Source: a bacterium (GTDB taxonomy: Bacteria > Pseudomonadota > Alphaproteobacteria > Rhodobacterales > Rhodobacteraceae). Taken from it: 64,000 nucleotides of DNA. Position numbers and translations under genes: made by a program. Shown piece by piece: positions 33,344-42,851 of the stretch; the first letter of the stretch is position 1; every line of letters begins with the position of its first letter. The notes below the pieces were generated by a model. It searched no databases. It saw nothing but the letters and a program-made list of their open reading frames with translations, and had not been told where the DNA came from. The stretch covers positions 434,001 through 498,000 of the forward strand of contig WGOE01000006.1 in assembly GCA_016124195.1 (NCBI GenBank). Reading direction: 5' to 3'.

Positions 33344-33706
33344 TTACATGAAGCCCATTTCCAGACGCGCTTCATCGGACATCATCTCCATGCCCCAGGG
33401 CGGATCGAAGGTCATCTGCACCCGCACCTGCTGGACGCCGGGCAGGGATTCCACCGCCGTCTCGACCCAGCCCGGCATCTCGCCCGCGACGGGGCAGCCT
33501 GGGGCGGTCAGGGTCATGTAGATGTCCACCACGTTCTCGGGCGAAATCTCGATGGTGTAGACCAGACCCAGATCGAAGATATTCACCGGGATTTCAGGGT
33601 CATAGACCGTCCGGCAGGCATCGACGACAGAATCGTACAAAGGATGTTCGGTGGTCGAAGGGCGGATCAGGGGGGTGCCCTCGATCTTGTCCGGCTGCTC
33701 GGTCAT
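33344..33706 (-). CDS. sufT: SufT/DUF59 family Fe-S assembly protein
   Basis: VVDACRTVYDPEIPVNIFDLGLVYTIEI...MTLTAPGCPVAGEMPGWVETAVESLPGVQQVRVQMTFDPPWGMEMMSDEARLEMGFM. Confidence 0.92.
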   Translation of the reverse strand: MTEQPDKIEGTPLIRPSTTEHPLYDSVVDACRTVYDPEIPVNIFDLGLVYTIEISPENVVDIYMTLTAPGCPVAGEMPGWVETAVESLPGVQQVRVQMTFDPPWGMEMMSDEARLEMGFM

Positions 33707-33732
33707 GGCGCGCTCACTTGGGTTGTTGAGCG

Positions 33733-33762
33733 ATTATATAGGGAATTTGTGCCCGCCGTCCA
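33733..33762 (-). promoter_or_regulatory. Putative sufT promoter
   Basis: Minus-strand TATAAT at 33733-33738, 18-nt spacer, TGGACG at 33757-33762 (inside the minisatellite). Confidence 0.5.
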
Positions 33763-33863
33763 GTGCCCGCCGTCCGGTGCGGGCTGTCCGGTGCCCGCCG
33801 TCCAGTGCGCGCCGTCCAAGTGCCCGCCGTCCAAATGCCCGCCGTCCAAGTGCGGGCTGGGCC
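33749..33863. repeat. 14/15-bp minisatellite (about 8 units)
   Basis: Units of GTGCCCGCCGTCCA (A): four 14-bp units, three 15-bp units, one degenerate terminal unit. Confidence 0.92.
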
Positions 33864-33890
33864 ACAGGGCCCCAGCCCGCGAATTCACGA

Positions 33891-34460
33891 TCAGAACGGG
33901 ATTTCGTCGTCCAGATCCGACCGGCCGCCGCCACCACCGCTCCGGCCGCCACCGTAGCCGCCAGAGGACCCACCCGAAGATCCACCCCGCGCCCCGCCAC
34001 CCGAAGACCCGCCACCCGAAGACCCGCCGCCCGAAGACCCGCCGCCATAGCCGCTCTGATCCTCGTAACCGCCGCGATCGTCATAGCTCGCCCCGCCACC
34101 CGCGCCGCCATCCCGACCGCCCAGCAGCGTCAATTCGCCCCGGTACTGCCGCAGCACGACCTCGGTCGTATAACGGTCCGCGCCCGACTGATCCTGCCAT
34201 TTGCGGGTTTCCAACTGGCCCTCGATATAAACGGTCGAGCCCTTTTTCAGATACTGCTCGGCAATCTTGCCCAGGGCCTCGTTGAAGATCGCGACCGAAT
34301 GCCATTCGGTGCGCTCCTTGCGCTCTCCCGAGGCCTTGTCGCGCCAGGTTTCCGACGTAGCGATGCGCAGGTTCACCACCTTGCCGCCATTGGGAAAACT
34401 GCGCACCTCGGGGTCGCGCCCGAGGTTGCCCACGATGATCACCTTGTTGACACCCGCCAT
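33891..34460 (-). CDS. ssb: Single-stranded DNA-binding protein
   Basis: [54 protein letters not shown]; Gly/Ser-rich linker; C-terminus DLDDEIPF. Confidence 0.97.
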   Translation of the reverse strand: MAGVNKVIIVGNLGRDPEVRSFPNGGKVVNLRIATSETWRDKASGERKERTEWHSVAIFNEALGKIAEQYLKKGSTVYIEGQLETRKWQDQSGADRYTTEVVLRQYRGELTLLGGRDGGAGGGASYDDRGGYEDQSGYGGGSSGGGSSGGGSSGGGARGGSSGGSSGGYGGGRSGGGGGRSDLDDEIPF

Positions 34461-34700
34461 GGCACACTCCCTGATTCCGGCTGTCCCGACAGGGGCGCCG
34501 GGCTTGGTTGCCCTCGTCTATAGACCGATGGCACGGTTCCCTGCAATGCGCTCGGCGCGCCCGGGGCCAAGTGCCGGGAGCGGCCGCTGTCCCGACCCAT
34601 GGGCAGACTGCCGCCGATGCCGCCCAGATTCCGCTTGCCGCAACGCCGGATTTCCTGTTTGTAACGCAGACGTGAGCCGCGTTTCGCGCGGGGAGTGTGG

Positions 34701-35324
34701 ATGGTATCGAAGCGTGCAAATCCGGCGGCAAGAGCTTCCGCGGTGACAACCGTGTTTCTGGCGCTTGCCCTGGTGTCGGTGTCGCCCGCGCTGGCCGACG
34801 GATTGCGCATCGGCGCCGGCGCAAAAAGCCGGGCGGCGATGTTTCGCAGCCAGGTCGCGCTGCTCGACGGCCGCCTGTCACAGCAATATGCCAATTCGGT
34901 GCGGCTGAAGCCGGGCGCCGGCAAGGACCCCAGCGCCGAGAATGTGCGCTATTCGGGCAGCTATCGCGGTGAATATCTGGCCATGGCCAAGGCCGCCGCG
35001 CGCAAATATGGCGTGCCCGAAGAGATGTTCCTCAAGCTCGTGCAGCGCGAAAGCGGCTGGAACCCGGGGGCGGTTTCGGCCAAGGGCGCGGTAGGGCTGG
35101 CGCAGCTGATGCCCGAAACCGCGAACCATCTGGGCGTTGACGAGACCGACCCCAAGGACAACCTCGAAGGCGGCGCCCGCTATCTGGCCATGATGTTCAC
35201 CCGTTTTGGCAGCTGGAAGCTGGCGCTCGCCGCCTATAACGCCGGCCCGCAAGCGGTCGAGGCGGCCGGCGGCATCCCGGATTTCGAGGAAACCCAAAGC
35301 TACGTCGCGGCCATCCTGGGCTAG
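34701..35324 (+). CDS. Lytic transglycosylase domain protein
   Basis: [59 protein letters not shown]...[13 protein letters not shown]. Confidence 0.93.
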   Translation: MVSKRANPAARASAVTTVFLALALVSVSPALADGLRIGAGAKSRAAMFRSQVALLDGRLSQQYANSVRLKPGAGKDPSAENVRYSGSYRGEYLAMAKAAARKYGVPEEMFLKLVQRESGWNPGAVSAKGAVGLAQLMPETANHLGVDETDPKDNLEGGARYLAMMFTRFGSWKLALAAYNAGPQAVEAAGGIPDFEETQSYVAAILG

Positions 35325-35340
35325 AGCCGGCCTTAGGGTC

Positions 35341-35364
35341 GGGTAGGATGGGCAATCTGCCCAT
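35341..35364. repeat. 24-bp palindromic repeat, copy 2
   Basis: GGGTAGGATGGGCAATCTGCCCAT; stem ATGGGCA/TGCCCAT, loop ATC. Confidence 0.9.
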
Positions 35365-35392
35365 ACTCGGCGCCTGACGCCAAAGATCGGGC

Positions 35393-37480
35393 CTATTCGG
35401 CCGCGATCTTGATCACCGGTTCCATCTGCGACAGAACCTCTTCCGGCAGGTGGCACTTGATCTGATGCCCGCCGCCCAGCATGCGGACCGGAGGCATCTC
35501 CACATCGCAAAGCCCGCCCGGCACTTGCGATTTCCACCGGCAGCGGGTCTGGAACGGGCAGCCGGGCGGCGGGTTGACCGCCGAGGGGATGTCGCCTTCC
35601 AGAACGATGCGCTTCCGGATCACCTTGGTGTCGGCGATCGGCACGGCCGACAGCAGCGCCTCGGTATAGGGATGATAGGGCGGGTTGAAGACCTGGTCGG
35701 TCGTCCCGGTTTCCACCACATGGCCGAGGTACATCACCAGCACCCGGTCCGACAGATAGCGCACGATGGACAGATCGTGCGAGATGAACAGAAGCGTCGT
35801 GCCATTCTCGCGCTGGATGTCCATCAGAAGGTCGGTGACGGCGGCCTGGACCGAGACGTCCAGCGCCGAGACGGGCTCGTCCGCCACCACGACCTTGGCG
35901 CCACCGGCAAAGGCGCGGGCGATGCCGACGCGCTGCTTTTGCCCGCCCGACAGTTGGCGCGGCATCCGGTCGGCAAAGGCGCGCGGCAGCTTCACGAGGT
36001 CCAGCAGTTCCAGCATCCGTGTCTCGCGCGCCTTGTCGTCGGCGCCGAAGTGAAACACCTCCAGCGCGCGGATGATCTGGCGCCCCACCGTCATCGACGG
36101 GTTCAGCGTGTCGAACGGGTTCTGGAACACCATCTGCACCGACGACACCGTATCGACATTGCGTTTCTGGATCGGGGTCGATTGCACATTCTCGTCAAAC
36201 AGCATGATCGAGCCCGAGGTCGCGGTTTCGAGCCCCATCAGCACCTTGGCGAAGGTCGATTTGCCGCAACCCGACTCGCCCACGATGGCGAGCGTCTCGC
36301 CCTCATGCGCCTCGAAACTCAGGGTCTCGTTGGCCTTCACCACCTTGGCCGTGCCGCCGCCAAAGGCGCCGGAGGATATCGAGTAATATTTCTTCAGATC
36401 CTCCATCTTGAGGACGACCTTGCCGATCGGCGCCTTGGTCTTGACCACGCGGGCGGCGGGCGGCGCGTTCCAGTCGATCTCGGTCCATTTCAGGCAGCGC
36501 GTGGCGTGACGGTCGCCGCCGGGCACCGGCGACATGGGAATATCGCCGGCATCGCAGCGCCCGGCCTGAAAATAATCGCAGCGCGGCCCGAAGTTGCAGC
36601 CCTTGGGCCTTTCGTGGGGCAGGGGGAAGTTGCCCGGGATCGAGATCAGCGGGCGCGCGTTCTTGTCAGCCCCCGGCAGCGGGATCGAGCGGAACAGGGC
36701 CTGGGTATAGGGGTGGCGCATGGTGTCGAAGACCTCGACCACATTGCCGGTCTCGACCGCCTCGCCGGAATACATCACGCAGAGCCGGTCACAGACATCC
36801 ATGATCAGGCCGAGGTTGTGCGAGATGAACAGCATCGAGGTGCCGTATTTGTGGCCGAGGTCCTTGACCAGGTCGACGATGCCCGCCTCGACCGTCACAT
36901 CCAGCGCGGTGGTGGGTTCGTCGAGGATCAGGAGTGCGGGTTTCGACATCAGCGCCATGGCGATGACGATGCGCTGCTGCTGGCCGCCCGAAAGCTGGTG
37001 CGGGAAGGCGTGCAGGATGCGGTCGGGGTCGGGCAGGCGCACATCGGCCACGATCTGGCGGGCCAGCGCCCAGGCCTCGGCCTGCGCCATGCCCTGGTGG
37101 ATCATCGGCACTTCGGCCAGTTGCGCGCCGATCTTCATGGCCGGGTTCAGCGAAGCCATCGGCTCCTGATAGATCATCGCGATTTCCGAGCCGCGGATGC
37201 CGCGCAGTTCCTCGTCACCCATGGTGACGAGTTCGCGGCCCTTGAACTTGATCGAGCCCGCGACGATGCGGCCATTCTTGCCCAGATCGCGCATCACGGC
37301 CAGTGCCACCGTGGACTTGCCGCAGCCCGACTCGCCCACCAGCCCCATCGATTCCCCGGCCATCACCTTGCAGGAGAAATCCATCACGGCCGGAATCTCC
37401 CTGAGCCGCGTGAAGAAGGAAATCGACAGATGGTCGATGTCGAGGATCGGTTGGCTCGGGTCCCAGGCGGTGTCAGTCAT
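35393..37480 (-). CDS. Dipeptide/oligopeptide ABC transporter, fused dual ATP-binding protein (DppD-DppF type)
   Basis: Two Walker A (GLVGESGCGKST, AIVGESGCGKST) and two LSGGQ(Q/K)QR motifs. Confidence 0.93.
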   Translation of the reverse strand: MTDTAWDPSQPILDIDHLSISFFTRLREIPAVMDFSCKVMAGESMGLVGESGCGKSTVALAVMRDLGKNGRIVAGSIKFKGRELVTMGDEELRGIRGSEIAMIYQEPMASLNPAMKIGAQLAEVPMIHQGMAQAEAWALARQIVADVRLPDPDRILHAFPHQLSGGQQQRIVIAMALMSKPALLILDEPTTALDVTVEAGIVDLVKDLGHKYGTSMLFISHNLGLIMDVCDRLCVMYSGEAVETGNVVEVFDTMRHPYTQALFRSIPLPGADKNARPLISIPGNFPLPHERPKGCNFGPRCDYFQAGRCDAGDIPMSPVPGGDRHATRCLKWTEIDWNAPPAARVVKTKAPIGKVVLKMEDLKKYYSISSGAFGGGTAKVVKANETLSFEAHEGETLAIVGESGCGKSTFAKVLMGLETATSGSIMLFDENVQSTPIQKRNVDTVSSVQMVFQNPFDTLNPSMTVGRQIIRALEVFHFGADDKARETRMLELLDLVKLPRAFADRMPRQLSGGQKQRVGIARAFAGGAKVVVADEPVSALDVSVQAAVTDLLMDIQRENGTTLLFISHDLSIVRYLSDRVLVMYLGHVVETGTTDQVFNPPYHPYTEALLSAVPIADTKVIRKRIVLEGDIPSAVNPPPGCPFQTRCRWKSQVPGGLCDVEMPPVRMLGGGHQIKCHLPEEVLSQMEPVIKIAAE

Positions 37481-37507
37481 GATGGGCCTCTTTATGCGGA
37501 AAAGGCA

Positions 37508-37562
37508 GGAGCGGGGGTTTCACACCCCCGCACCCCCGTGGGATATTTCTGAACAGATGAAA
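37508..37562. repeat. Dispersed intergenic repeat copy between permease and ATPase genes
   Basis: Hairpin GCGGGGGT-TTCAC-ACCCCCGC then GGGATATTTCTGAACAGATGAAA at 37540-37562. Confidence 0.8.
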
Positions 37563-37569
37563 CGGGACA

Positions 37570-38733
37570 TCAGTCCTTCATGCTTTCTTCGCGCAATCCG
37601 TCGGCGAGCAGGTTGAGGCCGAGGACGAGGCTCATCAGGGCAAGGGCCGGCACCACGGCGGGGTGGGGGATCATCGACAGGAGCTTGCGCCCGGCGTTGA
37701 TGGTGGAACCCCAGTCCGGGCTTTCCGGTGTCACGCCGAGGCCAAAGAAGCCCAGGGTTCCCAGAAGGATCGTCGTATAGCCGATGCGCAGGCAATAATC
37801 GACGATCAGCGGGCCACGGGCGTTGGGCAGGATCTCCCACAGCATGACGTACCAGGCCTGCTCGCCCCGGGTCTGGGCCGCGGCGACATAGTCGCGCGAC
37901 TTGATGTCCATCACGATGCCGCGCACGATGCGGAACACGGTGGGCGCGTTCACGAAGACGACCGAGACGAAGACGTTGAGCAGGTTCGGCGCCATGCCCC
38001 AGACGCCGAGCGGGTCGGCGTTGAACGCGAGGCCCGAATAGGCCCAGAGGCCGATCACCAGCGTCGCGCCGACATAGATGTTGCGCTTGGGCGGGTTGGT
38101 GTGGAAGCGCGAATTGAACAGCACGACGAAGAAGGCGATCGGGATCAGGAACAGGATCGCCGCCAGATAGATCGGGATGCCGGTGTTGCGGATCTCTGGC
38201 GTGACCAGAAGGTAGAACAGCAGGATGACCGGGAAGGCCAGCACGAGGTTGGCGAGGAAGGACAGGACCGTATCCAGCTTGCCGCCGAAATAGCCGGCTG
38301 GCAGGCCCAGCGTGATGCCGACCAGAAAGGCAAAGGTCGTCGCGGCCGGCGCGATCACCAGAACCGAACGCGCCCCCATCACCATGCGCGAAAAGACATC
38401 GCGCGCCAGGTGGTCGCCGCCCAGAAGGAACCAGGGGAACTGGCCCGGCTCTGCCCCCGCGACCGGCGTGCCGGGGACCGGGTTCTTGACCGAACCCAGC
38501 TGCGCCAGGGGATCATAGGTGATGATCATGTCGGCAAAGAAAGCGGTGAAGACCCAGAACATCACGATGGCAAAGCCCGCCATGCCGATCGGGCTGTCAA
38601 ACAGCTTGCCATAAAGCCCAAGCCGCCGCTTGAAGCGGATCGACAGGGCGAAGGTCACCACAAGCGCCACCCAGACCGGCCAGAATTGCTTGGCCATCAA
38701 GGTGAAGATCATCGGCCAGGAGAGAATATCCAT
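37570..38733 (-). CDS. ABC transporter permease (DppC type)
   Basis: MDILSWPMIFTLMAKQFWPV...FLLGGDHLARDVFSRMVMGARSVL; EILPNARGPLIVDYCLRIGYTILLGTLGFFGLG. Confidence 0.9.
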   Translation of the reverse strand: MDILSWPMIFTLMAKQFWPVWVALVVTFALSIRFKRRLGLYGKLFDSPIGMAGFAIVMFWVFTAFFADMIITYDPLAQLGSVKNPVPGTPVAGAEPGQFPWFLLGGDHLARDVFSRMVMGARSVLVIAPAATTFAFLVGITLGLPAGYFGGKLDTVLSFLANLVLAFPVILLFYLLVTPEIRNTGIPIYLAAILFLIPIAFFVVLFNSRFHTNPPKRNIYVGATLVIGLWAYSGLAFNADPLGVWGMAPNLLNVFVSVVFVNAPTVFRIVRGIVMDIKSRDYVAAAQTRGEQAWYVMLWEILPNARGPLIVDYCLRIGYTTILLGTLGFFGLGVTPESPDWGSTINAGRKLLSMIPHPAVVPALALMSLVLGLNLLADGLREESMKD

Positions 38734-38737
38734 GATG

Positions 38738-39823
38738 TCAGCCCAGCCGGATGCGAGGATTGAGGAAGACATAGCCGATGTCGGAAATCAGCTGTGTGAC
38801 CAGAACGAAGAACACCGCAACGACCGAACAGCCCAGCAGCAACTCGATGTCGTTGTTGCCGGCGGCGGTGACCAGCATCCAGCCGAAGCCCTTGTAGTTG
38901 AACAGGGTCTCGGTGATCACCACGCCGTTCAGAAGATAGGGGAACTGCAGCATGATGACGGTGAAGGGCGCGATCATCGCATTCCTCAGCGCGTGGCGCA
39001 GTACGACCTGGCGGAAGCTCACGCCCTTGAGGCGCGCGGTGCGGATATATTGCTGGGTCATCACCTCGGTCATCGAGGCGCGGGTCATTCGCGCGATATA
39101 GCCCACGCCGTAAAGCGCGATCGTGGCGACCGGCAGGGCAAAGTTCCAGAAGGTGATCGCGTCCATCGCCGAGGTGGCGGTGCCCAGAAACAGCGTGCGT
39201 CCGCTGATCCAGCCCAGATTGGCGAAGACCGGCGACAGGCCGGTGACCGGCGAGGCGAAGATCGCCACCAGAAGCACGCCCGACACATATTCTGGCGTAG
39301 CGCTCGTGGCGATCGAGAAGGTCGACAGCACCCGGTCGGTCCGTGACCCCTCGCGCATGCCGGCCAGCACCCCGATCAGCAGCGCCGAAGGCACCATGAC
39401 CAGCATCACCACCAGCATCAGCCAGCCGGTCGCGGCCATGGCATAGCCCATCTGCGAAAGCACAGGCTTCTTGAACACGGTCGAAAAGCCCCAGTTGCCC
39501 TCGAGCACGCCGCAATACCGCGGAGCCGTCGCCGGGTCATCGTTCTGGCGGATGCAAAGCCCGCGCGTCACCCCCTTGTCATCGGTGCGCGTCCAGCCCG
39601 GCGCGACGCCCAGCCATTCGGCATAGCGGTAGACCACCGATCCGCCGTGGCCGTTCTCTTCGATCCAGGCCGCGACGGATTCGTCCGTCATGCGCACCGA
39701 ACCCTCGGACCGGGCCAGCTTTTCCAGATTGGGCGGAAGGTTGGTCAGGTAGAAGACGACAAAGGTCAGAACCAAGGCCGTCAGCGCCATCACTCCCAGC
39801 CGCCGGATCACGAATTTGAGCAT
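38738..39823 (-). CDS. ABC transporter permease (DppB type)
   Basis: MLKFVIRRLGVMALTALVLTFVVFYLTNLPPN; YIARMTRASMTEVMTQQYIRTARLKGVSFRQVVLRHALRNA. Confidence 0.92.
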   Translation of the reverse strand: MLKFVIRRLGVMALTALVLTFVVFYLTNLPPNLEKLARSEGSVRMTDESVAAWIEENGHGGSVVYRYAEWLGVAPGWTRTDDKGVTRGLCIRQNDDPATAPRYCGVLEGNWGFSTVFKKPVLSQMGYAMAATGWLMLVVMLVMVPSALLIGVLAGMREGSRTDRVLSTFSIATSATPEYVSGVLLVAIFASPVTGLSPVFANLGWISGRTLFLGTATSAMDAITFWNFALPVATIALYGVGYIARMTRASMTEVMTQQYIRTARLKGVSFRQVVLRHALRNAMIAPFTVIMLQFPYLLNGVVITETLFNYKGFGWMLVTAAGNNDIELLLGCSVVAVFFVLVTQLISDIGYVFLNPRIRLG

Positions 39824-39884
39824 AGAAGCGTCCCACCGTGCCAGACGACAGGCCAGCCCCGGCAGGGGGCGGCCACAAGAAACA

Positions 39885-39917
39885 GGGGCGGGTGCGCCAG
39901 GTCAGGCGCCCCGCCCC
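39885..39917 (-). other. Strong intercistronic hairpin between substrate-binding protein and permease genes
   Basis: GGGGCGGG-T-GCGCC-AGGTCA-GGCGC-CCCGCCCC: 8+5 bp stem with one bulge. Confidence 0.75.
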
Positions 39918-39929
39918 GAACGTGTCGTC

Positions 39930-41570
39930 TCAGGCGAGCGACCACAGGTAGTGGTGATGCTCATACGAGGGATGCATGTCGGCCCCCACCACGGTCTTCT
40001 TGGCGTGGCGGTAGATCGAACGCCAGTAGGGCTGGATGATGTAGCCTTCGTCCTGCAGGATCTTTTCCAGGATTTCGGCGTACTTCTTGCGCTTTTCGGC
40101 ATCGGCCAGAGCCAGGGCCGAAACCATTGCCGCGTCGAAGTCCTTGTTGGCCATGCCGGTTTCGTTCCACGACCCGGTCGAGGTATAGGCCAGGCTCATG
40201 TTCTGCACGGCCAGCGGACGGTGGTTCCAGGTGGTCGAAGAGAACGGGTACTTCTGCCAGTCGTTCCAGAAGGTCGAACCCGGCATCACGGTGCGTTTGA
40301 CGTTCACGCCGGCGTCGCGCAGCTGGGCGGCAACGGCGTCAGAGGTATCCAGTTCATAACCGCCATCCAGCGAGATGAACTCGAACTCGGCATCGGCCAG
40401 CTTGTGCTTGGCCAGAATGTCCTTGACCTTGGTCTTGTCAAAGGTCTGCGCCGGAAGCTTGACATATTCCGGATGCAGGGGGCCGGCATGGTGGTTTTCG
40501 GCGGTGCTGCCCAGACCCTTGTAGCCAAGCGCCAGGACGACGGCGGGATCGACGGCAAGCTGCAGCGCCTGACGCACCTCTTTTTCCTTGTAGAGGTCAG
40601 AGGTGGCCGAGTTGAAGCGGCAGACGATGGTCGCCATCGTCACCTTTTCGTATTTCGTCCAGCCGATCGCATCCATCTGCGAGATGAAGTCGCCGGTCGT
40701 CTCGTAGTTCATGTCGATCTCGTCCGAGTTGGCGAGGTTGACCATGGCCGAGGGATCGGTGCCGAAGTCGATGTAGTGGATCTCGTCCAGGGGCACCACG
40801 CCGCCCCACCACTTGTGGCTGTCGGGGGCGCGCTTCAGCACCATCTTCTGGCCGACCATGATGTCGCCCGGCACATAGGGGCCGGTGCCGATCGGGTTGA
40901 CCGAAGGATCGTCGCCGTCCTTGAAGGACTTGTGCACCACGGCGGCCGGATAGTCCGACAGGTTCGGCACCACGGCCACGTCCGACGAGGACATCATCAG
41001 CTTGACCGTGTGGTCATCGACCTTGACGACAGCGCCGTCGCGCAGCTGCTTGGTCTTGGGATCGACCAGACCGGTGAAGCGCGAGGCCATCGCGTTGCCC
41101 TCGACCGTGCCGTCGGTCCAGCGCTTGAAGTTGTTGACCACGTCATCGGCGGTGAAATCGTCGCCGTTGTTCCACTTGACGCCTTTGCGCACGTAAAGCG
41201 TGTATTGCGAGGCGTCCTCGTTGGCTTCCCACTTTTCCAGGAGGCGGCCTTCGAAAGTGCCGTCGTTGTTGTACTGGATCAGATATTCCAGCCAGCCGCG
41301 ATAGACGTTGGCGATCTGCGGCCAGTCGGCCAGGCGCGGGTCTTTCTGCGCCTTGGTTTCCATCGCGACCCGCACGATGCCGCCCACCTTGGCCGCCTCG
41401 GCGCGGACCGGAGCCTGCAGGCCCAGCAGGCCATAGGCCGCAACGGCCGAAACGCCAAGCGCGGTGGTCCGGGTCAGAAACTCGCGGCGGCTGAGCTTGC
41501 CTTCCTGCACCTCGCGCAGGTGCATTTCAGCGGCCGGATGCAGGTCTTGCATCGGTGTCATGTCGTTCAT
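39930..41570 (-). CDS. ABC transporter substrate-binding protein, Tat-type signal
   Basis: [30 protein letters not shown] family 5 features ([23 protein letters not shown]). Confidence 0.93.
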   Translation of the reverse strand: MNDMTPMQDLHPAAEMHLREVQEGKLSRREFLTRTTALGVSAVAAYGLLGLQAPVRAEAAKVGGIVRVAMETKAQKDPRLADWPQIANVYRGWLEYLIQYNNDGTFEGRLLEKWEANEDASQYTLYVRKGVKWNNGDDFTADDVVNNFKRWTDGTVEGNAMASRFTGLVDPKTKQLRDGAVVKVDDHTVKLMMSSSDVAVVPNLSDYPAAVVHKSFKDGDDPSVNPIGTGPYVPGDIMVGQKMVLKRAPDSHKWWGGVVPLDEIHYIDFGTDPSAMVNLANSDEIDMNYETTGDFISQMDAIGWTKYEKVTMATIVCRFNSATSDLYKEKEVRQALQLAVDPAVVLALGYKGLGSTAENHHAGPLHPEYVKLPAQTFDKTKVKDILAKHKLADAEFEFISLDGGYELDTSDAVAAQLRDAGVNVKRTVMPGSTFWNDWQKYPFSSTTWNHRPLAVQNMSLAYTSTGSWNETGMANKDFDAAMVSALALADAEKRKKYAEILEKILQDEGYIIQPYWRSIYRHAKKTVVGADMHPSYEHHHYLWSLA

Positions 41571-41937
41571 CTTCGTCTCCCTGTCAGGCCATTGCCTTGT
41601 TATGGTTCGCCCGTTCCCGGACTTTCGGCGGCACCGCTTGCGCGCACCTTGCCTGTGCCGGACCCGGCCTTGGGATACGGTGTCGCGGTGCATGTGCTCA
41701 CCCCCGCATTCGGCACTTTTTCCGCCCCTACGTCAACGCTTGGATTCGTCGCCGAGTGTCACGTTTGCGACACGCGCTCGTCGTATGGTGCCAAGGTTGC
41801 GGATCGTGACAGACCCCGGGGGCGATTTCCCGCAGGTTCAAGGTTTCCGGCCTCCGGGTCAGGATTTCCGTTTGAGCGGAAGCGGCCGCCGCCGCGAATC
41901 GGACGGTCCGCGTCGGGGGCTGTCGGCTGCGCCCGTG

Positions 41938-42735
41938 TCAGAGGCTGCGGCGGAAGGCGGTGGGCGAGGACCCGGTGCGATGCTGGAAGGCGCGCGTGAA
42001 ATAGGCGGCCGAGGCGAAGCCCAGGCTTTCGCCGATCCGGTTGACCGGCAGGCGGGTTTCCGACAGCAATTTGCGCGCCTCGAAGATCCGGCGGTCCTGC
42101 AACAGGTCGATGGCCGATCGGCCACAGGTCAGCCGGCAGCAGCGCGTCAGATGGGTGGCGGTGACCCCCAGATGTGCGGCCAGCTCGCCCACGCCGGCGC
42201 CGCTGCGGAACTCCCGCTCCATCAGGTCGGTGAAGCGCGCGACCAGCTTGCGCGCGGCATCGGGCTTGGTCGTCTCGACCGCGACCTTGGCCGCCTGCCG
42301 TTCGATCCAGACCCCCAGAAGCCCCAGATGCGCCAGAGCGGCCCGCGCGTGGCCCGGGCTGTCGGAGTCGATCTCGCGCTGGATGGCGTCGAGCGTGACG
42401 TTCAACTCTTGCTGGGCATGCACTTCGCGGATGCGCAGGTGCAGCGGTTCCGCAGGCAAGGCCACGCCTGAATCGCGCCCAAAAAACACTGCGGTGCCAA
42501 AGACTTGCGGTCCGACCTCAAAGCCGTGCATGACGCCGGCCGGGATCAGGATGCCGTTGTGCGCGGTATAGCCCCGGGTCTGGCCCGCAATGGTGATGCG
42601 GCCCTGCCCCTTGGTGAACCACAAAAAGCAGGGCTCCGACAACGACCGCATCGCCTCGACCCGCCAGCGCCCGCCGGCGGCGAGGCGCGGGATGGCAATC
42701 AGGCGAAAGGACAGGGCAGGCGCAGGAAAGGTCAT
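41938..42735 (-). CDS. AraC family transcriptional regulator
   Basis: GVGELAAHLGVTATHLTRCCRLTCGRSAIDLLQDRRIFEARKLLSETRLPVNRIGESLGFASAAYFTRAFQHRTGSSPTAFRRSL. Confidence 0.94.
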   Translation of the reverse strand: MTFPAPALSFRLIAIPRLAAGGRWRVEAMRSLSEPCFLWFTKGQGRITIAGQTRGYTAHNGILIPAGVMHGFEVGPQVFGTAVFFGRDSGVALPAEPLHLRIREVHAQQELNVTLDAIQREIDSDSPGHARAALAHLGLLGVWIERQAAKVAVETTKPDAARKLVARFTDLMEREFRSGAGVGELAAHLGVTATHLTRCCRLTCGRSAIDLLQDRRIFEARKLLSETRLPVNRIGESLGFASAAYFTRAFQHRTGSSPTAFRRSL

Positions 42736-42851
42736 CGGGGCTCGCAGTCTCGTGATACGACCCTGATAACGCGGCCTCGCCGATGTCCCAAGTGAAAAAA
42801 GCGCCCGGCGTCGCGAAGGGCCGCAACCAGAGGCGGAATGCCGCGCAAGCG

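Noticed and set aside
33749-33863. Possible CRISPR-like array
   Set aside because: Units are 14-15 bp with no spacers and no cas genes; a minisatellite.
33651-34523. 290-aa plus-strand ORF with PSARRP repeats
   Set aside because: Shadow of the minisatellite and of ssb Gly/Ser-rich linker on the opposite strand.
35450-37552. 700-aa plus-strand ORF
   Set aside because: Antisense to the fused ABC ATPase; composition typical of GC shadow ORFs.
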